From NCBI GenBank assembly GCA_902764705.1, contig CACWWZ010000001.1, forward strand, positions 1 to 48,858: a stretch of 48,858 bases of DNA. Direction: 5' to 3'. Position 1 is the stretch's first letter. Each line of letters starts with the position of its first letter. A program made the translations under genes and the position numbers. Below, piece after piece: positions 18,075-26,004 of the stretch. The notes under the pieces were generated by a model. The model was not told where the DNA came from. It ran no database searches and saw only the letters and a list, made by a program, of their open reading frames with translations. This stretch comes from an uncultured Prevotellaceae bacterium. GTDB taxonomy: Bacteria; Bacteroidota; Bacteroidia; Bacteroidales; Bacteroidaceae.

Positions 18075-18083
18075 GTCCTTTTA

Positions 18084-18193
18084 AATGAAGAATGAAGAAT
18101 GAAGAATGAAGAATTTGCTTCCGCACTTCTCTATTTAACATTTTTTACCTACTTCAACACTTATTCTTCACTCTTCATTCTTCATTCTTCATT
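18084..18193. repeat. Inverted pair of heptamer arrays: (AATGAAG)4 and (CTTCAYT)4
   Basis: Four AATGAAG units at 18084-18111 face four CTTCACT/CTTCATT units at 18166-18193. The arms are complementary over 28 bp with one mismatch and are separated by 54 bp. The right arm ends 8 bp before the -7 element of the next gene, exactly as at the lptD promoter. Confidence 0.8.
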
Positions 18194-18201
18194 TTTCTTT
18201 G

Positions 18202-18209
18202 TATCTTTG
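18202..18209 (+). promoter_or_regulatory. -7 promoter element (TATCTTTG) of the GlsB-like gene
   Basis: TATCTTTG lies 41 nt before ATG 18251, directly behind the CTTCATT array. Confidence 0.7.
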
Positions 18210-18250
18210 CAGCATCAAATACATAATCAAATCAATTAAAAATTACAACT

Positions 18251-18490
18251 ATGGGTATTATTTATTCTTTAATTATTGGATGTCTGGCAGGTTTTTGTGC
18301 CGGTAAGTTGATGAAGGGTGGTGGTTTTGGCATCATCATGAATATCGTGTTGGGACTGTTTGGCGGTGCCCTCGGTGGCTGGCTGTTTTCTATGCTGGGC
18401 ATCGAGTGGGGTGGTGTGCTAGGCCAGCTTGGCACAGCAATTATCGGTGCCGTTGCCATCCTGTGGATTGCCTCTTTCTTTAAGAAGTAG
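18251..18490 (+). CDS. GlsB/YeaQ/YmgE-type stress-associated membrane protein
   Basis: A 79-aa protein of three hydrophobic glycine-rich helices, with the family patterns AGKLMKGGGFGIIMNIVLG and GGALGGWLFSMLGI (transglycosylase-associated/GlsB family). It ends FKK. The family is small and inner-membrane, and is linked to general stress in several bacteria. No enzymatic activity is established. It probably shares a transcript with the 5'-nucleotidase gene that begins 29 nt downstream. Confidence 0.85.
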   Translation: MGIIYSLIIGCLAGFCAGKLMKGGGFGIIMNIVLGLFGGALGGWLFSMLGIEWGGVLGQLGTAIIGAVAILWIASFFKK

Positions 18491-18519
18491 GCAAAAATGA
18501 CAACTGACAACCTAAGACT

Positions 18520-20058
18520 ATGAAAAAAAGAATGCTTCTAGGCATGGCAGTCCTGATGATGGGTCTGCATGCCGGCTGGGCTCAGAAGAGCATCGTGATA
18601 CTGTACGAGAACGACGTGCATTGCGGCATTGACGGCTACCAGAAGATGGCCGGACTGCGCGACGCCATCAACAAGTCGGATACGGCATACGCCGCTGTGG
18701 TTTGTTGCGGTGACTTCCTGCAGGGTAATACTACGGGAGCCATCTCGAAGGGACAGTACATCATCGACATCATGAAATGGATGGACTACGATGCTGTGAC
18801 GCTGGGTAACCACGAGTTCGACTACGGCATTCCGCGTATGAGAATGCTACTGGATCAGCTGAACGCTCCCATTGTGAGTTGCAACCTGTATGACGTAGCT
18901 GACCATCAGCTCGTGTATTTGCCGTACATCATCAAGCAGTTTGGTGACAAGAAGGTGGCTTTCATCGGTGCCACGACACCCGAGACGATGCTGCTGGAGG
19001 CTTATGCGTTCTACGATACCAACGGCGGACTGGAATACGACCTGAGGCCGAAGACGTTCTACCAGCAGGTGCAGCAGATGGTGGACGACGCCCGTGCCAA
19101 GGGCGCCGACTATGTGGTGTTGCTGTCGCATGTCGGGGAGACGACGCAGTCGATGGGCTTCAACTCGCATCTCTTGGTGAATAACACCCGTGGCATCGAT
19201 GTGGTGTTGGATGGACATTCGCACGAGATTTTCGAGGATGCCAAGGCCACGAATCTGGATGGCAAGCAGATTACTGTGACCCAGACGGGCACGCAGTTTG
19301 AACGAATTGGCAAACTGTTGATTACCCCCGACGGACACATGACGACGAAACTGCTGATGCCTGCCGATATTCCATACGTGAATGCCCGAGTGAAGGCTGC
19401 TACGGACAGTATCCACAAACTGGTGGAGGCCGCTACGTCGAAGGTGGTGGCACACACGGACTATAGGCTGGTGGTGAGTGACGAGAATAAGCAGTGGATT
19501 GTTCGCGGACGTGAAACTAATGCTGGTGACTTGGTGGCTGATGCTTATCGTAATGCCTTGAAGTCGGACATCGCTTTCGAAAACGGTGGCGGTATCCGTA
19601 ACGACATCATGGCAGGCGACATCACCTATGGCGACGTCATTGGTATGCTGCCTTACGATAACACCTTGCGACGCATTGGCGTAACAGGAAAGCAGCTGAA
19701 GGAGATGCTGACCCGTTGTACGGCCTTGGTGCCTGTGCTGGACGGCAATTTCCCACAGTGCTCAGGACTGCGATTCACGATTCATTGCAAGAGCCATCAG
19801 GTCAGCAACATTGAGGTGCTGCAAGACGACGGTACGTATGCTCCGCTGGACGAAAACCATACGTATAGCGTGACGCTCACAGACTATAATCATCAAGGTG
19901 GTGGATTCTTTGAACTCTTCAAACCATGTCCTGTGCTGCAAGAGAGTTCCGTGCGCTACAACGAGGCGCTGTCGGATTATCTGACGAAAGTGCTGGGCGG
20001 CGACACAGGCAAAGCCTATGCGCAACCGCAGGGAAGAATTAAAATAGTGGAAGACTAA
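18520..20058 (+). CDS. Secreted 5'-nucleotidase / metallophosphatase
   Basis: A 512-aa protein with a signal peptide (about 1-21, cleavage after GWA|Q). The calcineurin-like domain holds LYENDVHCG, CCGDFLQGN, TLGNHEFDYG, LLSHVGE and LDGHSHEI, which together supply the two-metal site. The C-terminal 5_nucleotid_C domain (about 320-490) has the NAGDLVADAYRNA and ENGGGIRND substrate-binding signatures. It would dephosphorylate nucleotides in the periplasm or at the surface so that nucleosides can be taken up. The stop codon is inside the left arm of a strong terminator shared with the convergent gene. Confidence 0.88.
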   Translation: MKKRMLLGMAVLMMGLHAGWAQKSIVILYENDVHCGIDGYQKMAGLRDAINKSDTAYAAVVCCGDFLQGNTTGAISKGQYIIDIMKWMDYDAVTLGNHEFDYGIPRMRMLLDQLNAPIVSCNLYDVADHQLVYLPYIIKQFGDKKVAFIGATTPETMLLEAYAFYDTNGGLEYDLRPKTFYQQVQQMVDDARAKGADYVVLLSHVGETTQSMGFNSHLLVNNTRGIDVVLDGHSHEIFEDAKATNLDGKQITVTQTGTQFERIGKLLITPDGHMTTKLLMPADIPYVNARVKAATDSIHKLVEAATSKVVAHTDYRLVVSDENKQWIVRGRETNAGDLVADAYRNALKSDIAFENGGGIRNDIMAGDITYGDVIGMLPYDNTLRRIGVTGKQLKEMLTRCTALVPVLDGNFPQCSGLRFTIHCKSHQVSNIEVLQDDGTYAPLDENHTYSVTLTDYNHQGGGFFELFKPCPVLQESSVRYNEALSDYLTKVLGGDTGKAYAQPQGRIKIVED

Positions 20059-20102
20059 CAAAAAAATCGCGGGGAGAAATCCTCGCGATTTTTGTTAGTC
20101 TT
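20051..20102. terminator. Bidirectional terminator carrying both genes' stop codons
   Basis: A long inverted repeat (arms AAGACTAACA and TGTTAGTCTT, with a GC-rich core ATCGCGGGGA/TCCTCGCGAT around a GAAA loop). It is flanked by A and T runs, so it works as an intrinsic terminator in both directions. The TAA of the 5'-nucleotidase (20056-20058) and the TAA of the glycosyltransferase (complement of 20095-20097) lie symmetrically in the two arms. Confidence 0.9.
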
Positions 20103-20847
20103 GAATCTGTGGATATTTCCTCGTCCAGCCGTCCCAGCGCAGGCGCATCACACCGAAGAACGCCTCGCCGAAGATGCCACCCGACATCTTGCTGGTGCCC
20201 TCGCGGCGGTTGACGAAGATGACGCTCACCTCCTTAATCTTAAAGCCAATCTTGTAGGCGGTGTACTTCATCTCAATCTGGAAACCATAGCCCTTAAAGC
20301 GGATTTTGTCAAGTTCGATAGTTTTCAGTACACGACGCTTGTAGCACTTGAAGCCCGCCGTAGTGTCGTGCACCTTGAAGCCTGTGACAATACGCACGTA
20401 TTTCGAAGCGAAATAGGACATCAGCACGCGGCCAATGGGCCAGTTGACAACATTAACTCCACTGACGTAGCGTGAGCCGATAGCCACGTCGTACCCCTCG
20501 TCGGCACAGGCTGAATAGAGGCGCGGCAGGTCGTTGGGGTCGTGGCTGAAGTCGGCGTCCATCTCGAAGATGTAATCGTAGTTGCGTTCCAAAGCCCATT
20601 TGAAACCGGCGATATAGGCAGTGCCCAATCCCAGTTTGCCGCTACGTTCGAGGATGAAGAGACGGTCGGCGAATTCCTCCTGGCTCATCAGACCTTTTAC
20701 GATGGCGGCAGTGCCGTCGGGCGAGCCGTCGTCGATAATCAGGATATGAAAACACTTTTCCAGCCCGAATACGGCCCGGATAATCTTCTCGATATTCTCC
20801 TTCTCGTTATAAGTAGGAATGATGACAATGCTGTCGCTTGCGTGCAT
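20095..20847 (-). CDS. GT2 glycosyltransferase (polyprenol-phosphate mannosyltransferase type)
   Basis: 250 residues from ATG 20847. An upstream in-frame ATG (20877) is rejected because it falls in the promoter. The GT-A fold shows IPTYNEKENI, IIDDGSPDGTA, the metal/nucleotide motif MDADFSHDP and the Dpm1-like GSRYVSG segment with DTTAGFKCYKRRVL. Such enzymes transfer mannose or another sugar from GDP/UDP-sugar to undecaprenyl/polyprenyl phosphate at the inner face of the cytoplasmic membrane. No transmembrane helices follow the catalytic domain, so it is the soluble Dpm1 form. It is divergent from mfd with overlapping promoters. Confidence 0.88.
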   Translation of the reverse strand: MHASDSIVIIPTYNEKENIEKIIRAVFGLEKCFHILIIDDGSPDGTAAIVKGLMSQEEFADRLFILERSGKLGLGTAYIAGFKWALERNYDYIFEMDADFSHDPNDLPRLYSACADEGYDVAIGSRYVSGVNVVNWPIGRVLMSYFASKYVRIVTGFKVHDTTAGFKCYKRRVLKTIELDKIRFKGYGFQIEMKYTAYKIGFKIKEVSVIFVNRREGTSKMSGGIFGEAFFGVMRLRWDGWTRKYPQIQD

Positions 20848-20874
20848 AATGCTACTTTTTTTGTTTTCTGCGTG

Positions 20875-20902
20875 CAAAGATACAACTTTTTTTGTATCTT
20901 TG
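20875..20902. promoter_or_regulatory. Face-to-face divergent promoters of the GT2 gene and mfd
   Basis: TATCTTTG on the minus strand (20875-20882) and TATCTTTG on the plus strand (20895-20902) are mirror images 12 bp apart. Because the -33 site must lie about 20 bp upstream of each -7, each promoter's upstream element overlaps the other's -7 element. The two cannot be occupied together. Confidence 0.75.
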
Positions 20903-20915
20903 CAGCGAAATTCGT

Positions 20916-23900
20916 ATGAAAATCGAAGAATTGCTGAAAATTTATGCCAAATCGCCCCAAGTGGGTGCGTTGGCAGAAACCTTGAGGAAAAAGTCGGTGA
21001 AGACCGTTTTCCTTGAGGGACTCATGTGTTCGTCGGCTCCGATGGCGTTTGGAAGTTTGGGGTTGAAAGGCAAACTTTCAACCACGCTATTCGTGATGCA
21101 GGATGCCGACGATGCCGGATATTTTTACCACGACCTGACGCAGTTGTTGGGTGAGGAACGGGTGCTGTTCTTCCCCAGCAGTTATCGCCGTGCCATCAAA
21201 TACGGCCAGCGCGACAGTGCCAACGAAATCCTGCGTACAGAAGTACTGTCGAAACTTTCCCCTGATAGGGGACTGTCCCCGTTGCTCATCGTTAGCTATC
21301 CGGAAGCGCTGGCAGAACTGGTGGTGTCGCAGAAACAGCTGGGCGATCACACGCTGGTGCTGCAACAGGGTGAGACGATACAGGTGGACGATGTGACGTC
21401 GTTCCTGCGTGAGTTGGGTTTCCAAGAGGTGGACTACGTCTACGAGCCAGGACAGTTTGCCCTTCGCGGCAGCATCCTCGACGTCTATAGCTATAGCAGT
21501 GAACTGCCCTTCCGTATCGACTTGTTTGGCGACGACATAGACTCCATCCGTACCTTTGAGGTTGACACGCAGTTGTCGAAGTCGCGTCGTGAACAAGTGG
21601 AGATTGTGCCTGAGTTGGGTGTCACTGAAGAGAAGGTGTCGTTTCTGTCGTTCCTGTCCGACGAGGTGCTGCTCGTTGCCAAGGACTTCCGTTATGTGCA
21701 GGATGTCGTAGAGCAGACCTATCAGGATGGTTTTTCACAACAGGCATTGACAGAACGTCTGGAGGGAGCCACCGAGGTGGAACAGCACGATATCAGAATG
21801 CAGATGCAGCGTGACCTGCAGTTGGTGAGCGGGCCGCAGTTCAGTCGTGAGATGCTGCGTTTCAGAAGGGTGGAGATTGGTTCGCACCCGTCGTGTCCTC
21901 CCGATGCAACGCTGTCGTTCCATACGGCTCCACAACCCCAGTTCCACAAGAATTTCGAACTGTTGGAAGAGTCGCTGGAGCAGTATCTGGCTCAAGACTA
22001 CCAGCTTTATATCCTGGCAGACAGCGTCAAGCAGTTGGAGCGCCTGAAGGATATCTTTGCCGAAAAGGGTACTGTCAGTTTTGAGCCTGTGCAGAAGACG
22101 CTCCATGCAGGATTCGTCGATAACGACCAGCGGATCTGCGTCTTTACCGACCACCAGATATTCGACCGTTTCCATAAGTATAACCTGCGTTCCGACAAGG
22201 CCCGAGGCGGTAAGGTGGCCCTGACGCTGAAGGAGATTCAGCAGTTTGAGGTGGGCGACTACGTGGTGCACATCGATCATGGTATCGGTAAGTTCGGCGG
22301 ACTGGTTAGGATGCCCATTCAGAATTCCGGACATTCAGGAAAATCCGGAGAACCTGGATTCCAGGAGATGATAAAAATCCAGTACGACGGCGGAGGCACT
22401 ATCTACGTCTCGATACATTCTTTATATAAGGTGTCGAAGTATAAGGCGCAGGATGGTGGCGAGCCTCCACGCTTGTCGCACCTGGGTACTGGGCAGTGGG
22501 AGCGCATGAAGGAGCGCACCAAGCAGAAGCTGAAGGACATTGCCCGCGACTTGATACAATTGTATGCGGCCCGTCGCCAGCAGAAGGGCTTTGCCTTCTC
22601 GCCAGACTCCTTCCTGCAACACGAACTGGAGGCAGGATTCCTCTATGAAGACACTCCCGATCAGTTGAAGGCCACTAACGACGTAAAGGCAGATATGGAG
22701 AAGTCGCGTCCCATGGACCGTCTGGTGTGTGGCGACGTGGGCTTTGGCAAGACGGAAGTCGCCGTGCGTGCTGCCTTCAAGGCTGCGTGCGACTCGAAGC
22801 AGGTGGCCGTGCTGGTACCTACCACTGTGTTGGCCTATCAACACTTCCAGACTTTCTCCAGCCGACTGAAAGACCTGCCTGTCCGTGTGGATTACCTGTC
22901 ACGTGCCCGCAGTACCAAGCAGACGACGGCCATCCTGAAGGACCTTGCCGAGGGAAAGATAGACATTCTGATAGGTACGCATAAACTCATTGGTAAGAGC
23001 GTGAAATTCAAGGACTTGGGACTACTCATCATCGACGAGGAACAGAAGTTCGGTGTCTCGACGAAGGAAAAACTGCGTCAGATGAAGACCAACGTCGACA
23101 CGCTGACCATGAGTGCTACGCCCATTCCCCGTACCCTGCAGTTCTCGCTGGTGGGAGCCCGCGACCTGAGCATCATACAGACACCGCCCCCTAACCGCTA
23201 TCCCATTCAAACCGAGATACATACCTTTGGTGCAGAGGTGATTGCCGACGCCATCAATTTCGAGATGTCGCGCAACGGACAGGTGTATTTCGTCAATCCG
23301 CGCATCAACGACCTGCAGCGCATCAAGGAACTCATCAGCAAATATGTCCCTGATGCCCGTATCGCCGTGGGTCACGGGCAGATGAAACCTGAGGAACTGG
23401 AACAGATTATCGTCGACTTCCAGAATTATGACTACGACGTGCTGCTGTCGACAACTATCGTGGAGAACGGTATCGATATTCCCAATGCCAACACCATCAT
23501 CATCAATGGAGCTCACCACTTCGGACTCTCCGACCTGCACCAGATGCGAGGCCGTGTGGGACGCGGCAACCGCAAGGCTTTCTGCTATCTGCTGGCACCG
23601 CCGTTGGCGGCACTGCCCGTAGAGAGTCGCCGGCGACTGGAGGCTCTCGAGCAGTTCAGCGACCTGGGTGCCGGTATCCATATCGCCATGCAGGACTTGG
23701 ATATTCGCGGTGCGGGTAATCTGTTGGGCGCCGAGCAGTCGGGATTCATTGCCGACCTAGGTTACGAGACGTATGTGAAAATTCTGAATCAGGCTGTGGT
23801 GGAGCTGAGGAATGAAAATGTTATAACTGAGAACGGAGAACGGAGAACTGAGAGATATGATATGTCCAAGAGCGGAAAAAGTGCGAGAAATCAAGGCCTG

Positions 23901-24413
23901 CAAGGTAATCATACCTCTCAGTTCTCATCTCTCAGTTCTCACTTAGACTTCGTCGCCGACTGTACGCTCGACAGCGACCTGGAGATGTACTTCCCAGACC
24001 AGTACGTGCCGTCTGACTCGGAGCGTATGTTGCTCTACCGTGAGCTAGATGGCCTGCAGACTGACGAACAGCTGGAGGCCTACGGTAAGCGACTGGTAGA
24101 CCGCTTTGGACCTATTCCTCATGTCGGTGAGGAACTGATGCGCGTCGTTACCCTCAGGCGATTGGGTAAGTCGCTTGGCTGTGAGAAGGTTATTCTGAAA
24201 CAGGGGCGTATGACGCTGTTCTTTGTGTCGAACGTGGAAAGTCCCTTCTATCAGAGTGATGCCTTCGACCGTATCCTGTCGTTTGTGGCGCAGCATCCGC
24301 GTCGCTGCAATTTCCGCGAGGTGAACGGCAAACGTTCGATGGTTATCGGTAATATTGCGAGTGTGAAGAACGCTGTAGAATTGTTGTCATCCGTAAATAA
24401 TGCTAAGAATTAG
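20916..24413 (+). CDS. mfd: Transcription-repair coupling factor Mfd
   Basis: 1165 residues from ATG 20916, just behind its promoter. It has a UvrB-like N-terminal module, a CarD/RID RNA-polymerase-interaction domain (from about 446, VGDYVVHIDHGIGKFGGL), and an SF2 translocase with Walker A GDVGFGKTE (about 606-614), DEEQ (about 707), SATPIPRTLQ and QMRGRVGRG. A TRCF C-terminal domain follows. Mfd removes stalled RNA polymerase at lesions and recruits UvrA. The segment at about 968-1009 is not typical Mfd: it is encoded by two inverted heptamer arrays (23829-23942), lies in frame between translocase and C-terminal domains, and is hydrophilic. A glycine/serine-rich stretch near 469-484 (NSGHSGKSGEPGFQE) is probably a second such insert. 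Confidence 0.95.
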   Translation: MKIEELLKIYAKSPQVGALAETLRKKSVKTVFLEGLMCSSAPMAFGSLGLKGKLSTTLFVMQDADDAGYFYHDLTQLLGEERVLFFPSSYRRAIKYGQRDSANEILRTEVLSKLSPDRGLSPLLIVSYPEALAELVVSQKQLGDHTLVLQQGETIQVDDVTSFLRELGFQEVDYVYEPGQFALRGSILDVYSYSSELPFRIDLFGDDIDSIRTFEVDTQLSKSRREQVEIVPELGVTEEKVSFLSFLSDEVLLVAKDFRYVQDVVEQTYQDGFSQQALTERLEGATEVEQHDIRMQMQRDLQLVSGPQFSREMLRFRRVEIGSHPSCPPDATLSFHTAPQPQFHKNFELLEESLEQYLAQDYQLYILADSVKQLERLKDIFAEKGTVSFEPVQKTLHAGFVDNDQRICVFTDHQIFDRFHKYNLRSDKARGGKVALTLKEIQQFEVGDYVVHIDHGIGKFGGLVRMPIQNSGHSGKSGEPGFQEMIKIQYDGGGTIYVSIHSLYKVSKYKAQDGGEPPRLSHLGTGQWERMKERTKQKLKDIARDLIQLYAARRQQKGFAFSPDSFLQHELEAGFLYEDTPDQLKATNDVKADMEKSRPMDRLVCGDVGFGKTEVAVRAAFKAACDSKQVAVLVPTTVLAYQHFQTFSSRLKDLPVRVDYLSRARSTKQTTAILKDLAEGKIDILIGTHKLIGKSVKFKDLGLLIIDEEQKFGVSTKEKLRQMKTNVDTLTMSATPIPRTLQFSLVGARDLSIIQTPPPNRYPIQTEIHTFGAEVIADAINFEMSRNGQVYFVNPRINDLQRIKELISKYVPDARIAVGHGQMKPEELEQIIVDFQNYDYDVLLSTTIVENGIDIPNANTIIINGAHHFGLSDLHQMRGRVGRGNRKAFCYLLAPPLAALPVESRRRLEALEQFSDLGAGIHIAMQDLDIRGAGNLLGAEQSGFIADLGYETYVKILNQAVVELRNENVITENGERRTERYDMSKSGKSARNQGLQGNHTSQFSSLSSHLDFVADCTLDSDLEMYFPDQYVPSDSERMLLYRELDGLQTDEQLEAYGKRLVDRFGPIPHVGEELMRVVTLRRLGKSLGCEKVILKQGRMTLFFVSNVESPFYQSDAFDRILSFVAQHPRRCNFREVNGKRSMVIGNIASVKNAVELLSSVNNAKN
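23829..23942. repeat. Inverted heptamer arrays inside mfd
   Basis: Units of GAGAACG/GAGAACT/GAGAGAT (4) at 23829-23856 face CTCTCAG/TTCTCAT/TTCTCAC (4) at 23915-23942. The segments 23843-23854 and 23915-23926 are perfectly complementary. The whole stays in frame and codes for a polar linker. Confidence 0.8.
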
Positions 24414-24444
24414 ACGATAATTTGGAGATGTCAGAAAATATGCT

Positions 24445-24452
24445 TAATTTTG
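24445..24452 (+). promoter_or_regulatory. -7 promoter element (TAATTTTG) of the ExbB operon
   Basis: TAATTTTG lies 45 nt before ATG 24498. It is separated from the start by a heptamer array. Confidence 0.5.
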
Positions 24453-24466
24453 CCGCACAAAATATA

Positions 24467-24501
24467 GATAAGAGATATTAGATAATAGATAAGAGATATG
24501 A
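24467..24501 (+). repeat. Heptamer array (5 units) ending in the exbB start codon
   Basis: Five units GATAAGA/GATATTA/GATAATA/GATAAGA/GATATGA. The last unit contains the ATG at 24498. The array forms the 5' untranslated region of the operon. Confidence 0.85.
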
Positions 24502-25337
24502 AGAGACTGATTGCATTATTGGCAATGGTGTTTTTGCTGGCTGGCGTGCAGTATGTACAGGCACAGGGCAAGCTGGCAGAAGATTCAATGGCATTGGAGG
24601 ATGTCGAAGACACGACAGCCTTCGTGGCAGACTCCGCAATGGCTGTGCTGCAGGCCGACTTGTCGGATGAGGACGGCGAGATGATGGAAGAGGGCGGAGG
24701 ACTGCACAAACAGCTGAAGCGTAAGTTCATCGAAGGCTCAGCGAGTTTCATGTCGCTGGTAGCTCTGGCCTTGGTATTGGGATTGGCGTTCTGCATCGAG
24801 CGTATCATCTATCTGACGCTGTCGGAGGTGGATACCAAGCGACTGATGAACGACGTCGATGCTAAGTTGCAGCAAAACGATGTCGAGGGTGCGAAGGAAC
24901 TCTGTCGCGACACCCGTGGTCCCGTGGCGTCCATCTGCTATCAGGGCTTGCTGCACATCAAGGAGCCTTTGGAACAGATTGACCGTCAGTTGACGAATTA
25001 CGGCATGGTTCAGATTTCAAAGATGGAGAAGGGTTGTACATGGATCCGTCTGTTTATCGCTGTGGCTCCCTCGTTGGGATTCTTGGGAACCGTGATTGGT
25101 ATGGTGATGGCCTTCGACCGCATTGAGACAGCTGGCGACATCAGCCCGACGATTGTGGCTCAGGGTATGAAGGTGGCACTGATCACCACCATTTTTGGTA
25201 TCATTGTGGCCATCGTGCTGCAGTTCTTCTACAACTATATCCTCTCTAAGATTGAGCACCTGACCTCACAGATGGAGGAAGGCGCCATTATCTTTATGGA
25301 CTCTGTAACCCAACTAAAGACGCGCAACAATGGCTGA
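24498..25337 (+). CDS. exbB: MotA/TolQ/ExbB proton-channel protein
   Basis: A 279-aa inner-membrane protein. It has an N-terminal signal-like helix (4-22), an acidic periplasmic stretch (25-70), and the three family helices at about 83-106, 183-205 and 224-248. The conserved GFLGTVIGMVMAF and ALITTIFGIIVAI segments line the proton path. With ExbD it turns the proton gradient into force for TonB-dependent transport or for a Tol-like envelope function. It overlaps the next small gene by 8 nt, and two ExbD genes follow. The N-terminal extension with a hydrophobic leader is longer than in classical ExbB. Confidence 0.88.
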   Translation: MKRLIALLAMVFLLAGVQYVQAQGKLAEDSMALEDVEDTTAFVADSAMAVLQADLSDEDGEMMEEGGGLHKQLKRKFIEGSASFMSLVALALVLGLAFCIERIIYLTLSEVDTKRLMNDVDAKLQQNDVEGAKELCRDTRGPVASICYQGLLHIKEPLEQIDRQLTNYGMVQISKMEKGCTWIRLFIAVAPSLGFLGTVIGMVMAFDRIETAGDISPTIVAQGMKVALITTIFGIIVAIVLQFFYNYILSKIEHLTSQMEEGAIIFMDSVTQLKTRNNG

Positions 25338-25452
25338 TATGAGTAGTTATTTCCTGGCAGAAGTGATGCTGTGGTTGATGTATATCGCCATGGGAGTGGC
25401 TGTGGTGGCTACCATCGTCTCTGCCATCCGTTCGTTCTGGCTTAACAAATAG
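25330..25452 (+). CDS. 40-residue single-helix membrane protein within the ExbB-ExbD operon
   Basis: Begins at ATG 25330, overlapping the end of exbB by 8 nt, and ends in TAG at 25450-25452, 10 nt before exbD. It has a short polar start (MADMSSYFLAEVML), one hydrophobic helix (about 13-33, with the segment IAMGVAVVATIVSA) and a short basic end (RSFWLNK). Position, overlap and composition argue for a real small protein that may assemble with the channel. I recognise no family. It is the only explanation for the 125-nt gap in an otherwise tightly packed operon. Confidence 0.65.
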   Translation: MADMSSYFLAEVMLWLMYIAMGVAVVATIVSAIRSFWLNK

Positions 25453-25462
25453 TATATATATC

Positions 25463-25978
25463 GTGAGGTTCCGTCGCAGACATAGGGACATTCCTGAGCT
25501 CAACACCACGTCGACAGCTGATATATCGTTCATGCTATTGGTGTTCTTTCTGGTCACCTCGTCCATGGACAGCGACAAGGGACTCGGACGCAAGATGGCG
25601 CCCCTTGATGAACAACAGCAGGAACAGGTGGACGTTAACCGCAGCAGTGTGTTGCAGATTCGTCTCGACGAGCGCGACTCGCTGTTCTGTGACGACCAGG
25701 CGGTAACCCTGACACAGTTGCAGCTGCAGGTGGAATCGTTTGTGGCAGCACAACAGACCGATCGCTATATCATTGCCGTAGAGACTGACCGCAAGACCAG
25801 TTACAATGCCTATTTCGAGATGCAGAATGCGGTGGTGGCAGCGTATCGTACATTACGTGATAAAATGGCCCAGCAGAAGTACGGGCGTCCGTTCAATCAG
25901 TGTACGGAGCCGGAGCGCGACGTCATCCGCCAGCGCTATCCGCAGCGCATCAGTGAAGGCATGGGAAGTGAAGAGTGA
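25463..25978 (+). CDS. exbD: ExbD/TolR-type biopolymer transport protein (first copy)
   Basis: 171 residues from a GTG start. A basic cytoplasmic N-terminus (RFRRRHRDIPELN) precedes one helix containing the functional aspartate (STADISFMLLVFFLV), followed by a periplasmic domain of about 120 residues. The aspartate at the helix entrance is the proton-carrying residue of the family. The periplasmic part is longer than in the second copy, and the final 20 residues end at a heptamer array that bridges to the next gene. Confidence 0.88.
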   Translation: MRFRRRHRDIPELNTTSTADISFMLLVFFLVTSSMDSDKGLGRKMAPLDEQQQEQVDVNRSSVLQIRLDERDSLFCDDQAVTLTQLQLQVESFVAAQQTDRYIIAVETDRKTSYNAYFEMQNAVVAAYRTLRDKMAQQKYGRPFNQCTEPERDVIRQRYPQRISEGMGSEE

Positions 25979-26004
25979 GTTAAGAATTAAGAGTTAAGAG
26001 GTGA
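25970..26004 (+). repeat. Heptamer array (5 units) bridging the two exbD genes
   Basis: Units GAAGAGT/GAGTTAA/GAATTAA/GAGTTAA/GAGGTGA. The TGA of the first exbD (25976-25978) and the GTG of the second (26001-26003) both fall inside the array. Confidence 0.85.

Noticed and set aside
18084-18193. CRISPR array
   Set aside because: The units are 7 bp with no unique spacers and no cas genes nearby.
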